A DNA stretch of 64,000 nucleotides from Comamonas piscis (GTDB lineage: Bacteria > Pseudomonadota > Gammaproteobacteria > Burkholderiales > Burkholderiaceae_C), in the NCBI RefSeq assembly GCF_014109725.1, contig NZ_CP058554.1, forward strand, positions 806,001-870,000, in the 5' to 3' direction. Under the pieces are notes generated by a model. It was not told the DNA's origin, did no database searches, and saw only the letters and a list, made by a program, of their open reading frames with translations. This document shows, one piece after another, positions 61,537 through 64,000 of the stretch. Within the stretch, counting starts at the first letter, position 1. Every line of letters starts with the position of its first letter. The position numbers and the translations under genes are program-made.

Positions 61537-62532
61537 ATGCCTCCTATGCTTTTCTCTCACCCCCGCCGGGCGGCCACCCTGGGTCTTTTGACACTGGCGG
61601 CCAGCATGACAGCAGGTGCGCAAGCGGCTGCAGACTACCCCAGCAAGCCCATCACCCTGGTGATTGCCTACCCGCCCGGCGGCAGCACCGATGCAGTGGG
61701 CCGCATGGTGGGCACCGAGCTGGCGCAGCGGCTCAAGCAGCCAGTGGTGATCGAAAACCTGGGTGGTGCCGGTGGCGCCATTGGCGCGCAAAAGGTGGCC
61801 CGGGCCCCCGCCGATGGCTATACCCTGCTGCTGGCGGCCAACAACGAGATGGCGATTGCGCCGCTGATCAACAAGGCGATCAAGTACCGGGTGTTTGAGG
61901 ATTTCACGCCGATTGGCCTGGTCGCTACGCAGCCCATGGTGCTGGTGGCCTCGCAGAGCAGCGGTATCAAGAACACGCAGGACTTCCTCAGCCTGCTGCG
62001 CCAGAACCCCGGCAAGTACAGCTATGGCAGCTCGGGCGTGGGCACGGCCCTGCACATTGCCGGTGAGATGGTGCAGCAGGCCGGCAATGTGACGATGACC
62101 CATGTGCCCTATAAGGGCGTCGCGCCACTGACCAATGACCTGCTGGGCGGCAGCCTGGAGTTGGGGGTGTTTGTGCTGTCCTCGGGCCTGCCACATATCC
62201 GCGCCGGCAAGGTGGTGGCGCTGGGTACGACCGAGGCCAAGCGCTCCAGCGTGACGCCCGACATCCCCGCGTTGGCCGAGACCTCGGCGTTTGCCAAGGT
62301 CGATATCAACAGCTGGTTTGCGCTGATGGGCCCCGCCAAGCTGCCCCCGCAGGTGCTCACGGCCTTGCGTGCGGCCATCGATGACACCCTGCAATCCCCC
62401 AGCTTTCGCGCCAAGCTCGAAGCCAGTGGCAATGTGATGGCCGCGCCCGGCCAGGACATGGGCGCATTCTTGAAGGCCCAGGTGGCCAAGTACCAGCAGA
62501 TCGTCGAGACCGCGAAGATCGAAGACCGCTGA
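61537..62532 (+). CDS. Bug/TctC family periplasmic solute-binding protein
   Basis: A 331-residue protein. The signal peptide is cleaved after about residue 31 (AGAQAAA), then YPSKPITLVIAYPPGGSTDAVGRMV, the classic Bug start. Further family stretches are GGAGGAIGAQKVARAPADGYTLL and THVPYKGVAPL. Bug proteins bind carboxylates or amides and are hugely expanded in Burkholderiales, usually without their own TctAB permease, as here. The ligand is unknown. Confidence 0.93.
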   Translation: MPPMLFSHPRRAATLGLLTLAASMTAGAQAAADYPSKPITLVIAYPPGGSTDAVGRMVGTELAQRLKQPVVIENLGGAGGAIGAQKVARAPADGYTLLLAANNEMAIAPLINKAIKYRVFEDFTPIGLVATQPMVLVASQSSGIKNTQDFLSLLRQNPGKYSYGSSGVGTALHIAGEMVQQAGNVTMTHVPYKGVAPLTNDLLGGSLELGVFVLSSGLPHIRAGKVVALGTTEAKRSSVTPDIPALAETSAFAKVDINSWFALMGPAKLPPQVLTALRAAIDDTLQSPSFRAKLEASGNVMAAPGQDMGAFLKAQVAKYQQIVETAKIEDR

Positions 62533-62554
62533 GCGCGGTCTCCTTCGGCTTGGT

Positions 62555-63496
62555 TTAGCGACGCGCCGCCTGCAGCCAGCGGCCGCCCCAGACCACCACC
62601 ACCAGCGCCAGCACCACAAACACCGCGCCGGCCCATTGCCAGGCCGTCACCGTCTCGCCGAGCACCAGCATCCCGGTGCTGAGGCCGATGACCGGCACGC
62701 AGAGGCTGAAGGGCGCCACCCGGTTGGCGGAGTAGCGCTGGATCAGCTTGGTCCACAGCCCATAGCCGACGATGGTGGCCACCCAGCCCAGGTAGGCGAT
62801 GGAAGCCCAGGCCAGCCAGGGGATCTGCTGCCAGGTCTCGGCATGCAGCCACTTGCCCACGCTGCCCTCGTCCAACCAGGCGCTCAACCCGATAAAGGGC
62901 AGGATGGGCATCAGGCTGCTCCAGGCAATAAAGCCCACCGGGTTGTAGCGCGCGTTTTCCTTTTGCGCCAGGCGCACCACCACGTTGGAGCAGGCCCAGG
63001 AGGTGGCTGCGCACAGCACCAGCAGCAGGCCCGCCAACGTTGTGCCGCCCGCGCCTTGGCTGCGCAGCTCGTTGACCAGCAGGCAGGCCAGCCCGAGCGC
63101 GGCAATGCCCATGCCTGCGACCAGCGGGCGGCCGGGCCGCTCGCGCAGCAGCACCCAGGTCCAGACGGCGGTGAGAAACACCTGGGTCTGCAGCACCACG
63201 CTGGCCAGCGATGCCGTCATGCCCACCTTCAGCGCGGTGAACAAGAAGCCAAACTGGCCCACGCCCTGCAGCAGGCCAAACAGCACCACCCAGCGCCAAT
63301 GCACGCGCGGCGGCTTGATAAACAGCACCAGCGGAAACGCCGCGCAGAGGTAGCGCAGGGCGCCCAGCTCAAACGGGGTCAGGCTTTGCAGGCCCCATTT
63401 CATGATCACAAAGTTGATGCCCCATACCACCACCACGACCAGCGCCAACGCGAGGTCAGTGGGACGAAAGGGAAGCGGAGTGCTGGAAGCAGACAT
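62555..63496 (-). CDS. EamA/DMT family transporter
   Basis: A 313-residue membrane protein with ten predicted helices in two EamA repeats: VVVVVWGINFVIMKWGL with SLTPFELGALRYL at the start, and FSLCVPVIGLSTGMLVLGE in the second. A small-molecule exporter (amino acids or purines in relatives) is inferred. ATG 63496 starts a short hydrophilic lead before helix 1. It differs in sequence from the other EamA gene 2 kb away. Confidence 0.9.
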   Translation of the reverse strand: MSASSTPLPFRPTDLALALVVVVVWGINFVIMKWGLQSLTPFELGALRYLCAAFPLVLFIKPPRVHWRWVVLFGLLQGVGQFGFLFTALKVGMTASLASVVLQTQVFLTAVWTWVLLRERPGRPLVAGMGIAALGLACLLVNELRSQGAGGTTLAGLLLVLCAATSWACSNVVVRLAQKENARYNPVGFIAWSSLMPILPFIGLSAWLDEGSVGKWLHAETWQQIPWLAWASIAYLGWVATIVGYGLWTKLIQRYSANRVAPFSLCVPVIGLSTGMLVLGETVTAWQWAGAVFVVLALVVVVWGGRWLQAARR

Positions 63497-63589
63497 GGCT
63501 GGAGACGCCGCTGTGCGCAGCACCTGTTGTTATGAGAGGTTTGCCAGCAGTGTAGGAGCAAGCCCATGGGCTTGCTGGCACTGCGCTAT

Positions 63590-64000
63590 TCAGCGCAAGG
63601 CACGCGTGGGCGACAGTGCCTGGGGCTGCACGCCCTGGCTGGCCAGTGCCGGGTCCAGCGGCTCATGCAAGGCCAGGTTGCGCGCCAGCAGGCCGTAGCC
63701 GTAGGCGCTCTGGATGCCATAGCCGCCCTGCGCAGCCACCCACAAAAACTGCGGCGCCTGCGCATCCCAGCCGATCACCATCTCGCCATCGGCCACAAAG
63801 GAGCGCAGGCCCGCCCAGCTATGGCTGGGACGGCGGATGTCGAAGTGGCTGGCCTGCATGATGCGGTCAATGCCCTCGGCAATGTCCATCATCTCGGGCT
63901 GTACATCATGCGGGTGGGTGGCATCGGCATTGGCGGGCGAGCCCAGCAGTTGGCCAGCATCGGGCTTGAAGTACCACTGCTCGCCAATATCGATAACGGC
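63590..64000 (-). CDS. FAD-dependent oxidoreductase, DAO family (C-terminal part, cut by window end)
   Basis: The reading frame continues past 64000, so only the C-terminal 136 residues are visible. The stretch IGEQWYFKPDAGQLLGSP and later SWAGLRSFVADGEMVIGWD and WVAAQGGYGIQSAYGYG (the FAD-contacting GGYGIQ motif) mark a glycine-oxidase/DadA-like enzyme. The window shows no N-terminal GxGxxG, so substrate and length cannot be told. Confidence 0.85.
   Translation of the reverse strand, partial: AVIDIGEQWYFKPDAGQLLGSPANADATHPHDVQPEMMDIAEGIDRIMQASHFDIRRPSHSWAGLRSFVADGEMVIGWDAQAPQFLWVAAQGGYGIQSAYGYGLLARNLALHEPLDPALASQGVQPQALSPTRALR

Noticed and set aside
1..64000. tRNA, rRNA and replication-origin signals
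   Set aside because: I looked for tRNA-like cloverleaf pieces, rRNA stretches and DnaA-box clusters and saw none that stands up.

Overview
The window looks like chromosomal DNA of a high-GC betaproteobacterium of the Comamonadaceae, most likely Comamonas or a close relative. This rests on gene content and protein character: TfpX/TfpZ-type pilin accessory protein, a fused 1200-residue indolepyruvate:ferredoxin oxidoreductase, a DUF1631 protein, a stand-alone Bug-type binding protein, YhdP, and dense GTGA/ATGA/TGATG gene overlaps. I ran no database search, so the genus is an inference. No rRNA, tRNA, CRISPR array, prophage or insertion sequence was seen.

Region 1 (1-18100) is the accessory part. 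On the + strand a sigma-54 promoter drives a type IV pilin gene. Behind the pilin terminator lie a GT-C membrane glycosyltransferase with a TPR-like tail, a polyprenol-phosphate-sugar synthase-like GT2 and a GT4 enzyme, which together suggest pilin glycosylation. Converging on them is a twelve-gene minus-strand surface-glycan block: GT-C protein, galE, a WbpA-type dehydrogenase, a second damaged galE, a methyltransferase, a fused phosphoribosyltransferase-HAD phosphatase, a flippase, two tandem paralogous GT2s, a galactofuranosyltransferase-like GT2, UDP-galactopyranose mutase and a GT4. The predicted glycan contains galactofuranose and possibly ribofuranose. The left end and the 16.6-18.1 kb part are visibly AT-richer than the rest, as is common for horizontally exchanged glycan loci.

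Region 2 (18200-27000) is mostly core: moaC, a BepA-like metalloprotease, a small holin-like membrane protein, a TfpX/TfpZ pilin accessory gene far from its pilin, terC behind a clear yybP-ykoY manganese riboswitch, an Fe-S protein, yaeQ, purB and a glutathione transferase. A possible small RNA lies in the convergent gap before glnE.

Region 3 (27189-44600) holds glnE, then a + strand run of yhdP, a nitrilase-family hydrolase and a FixL/FixJ-like pair, an OmpA-type lipoprotein, a tiny membrane protein antisense to the start of mltA, and an Lrp regulator divergent from the indolepyruvate oxidoreductase. The oxidoreductase is preceded by a short coupled ORF that repeats its first 20 amino acids exactly but with synonymous codon changes.

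Region 4 (44600-64000) is core again: yajC-secD-secF, DUF1631, dprA with a LysM protein, def-lipoprotein-fmt-azlC-azlD, pgk, a lipoprotein pair with a FlgO-like member, pyrF, two EamA-type transporters, a Bug protein, and the C-terminal part of an FAD oxidoreductase cut by the window end. Two intergenic elements here are long nested palindromes with the same AATAGC/GCTATT apex.
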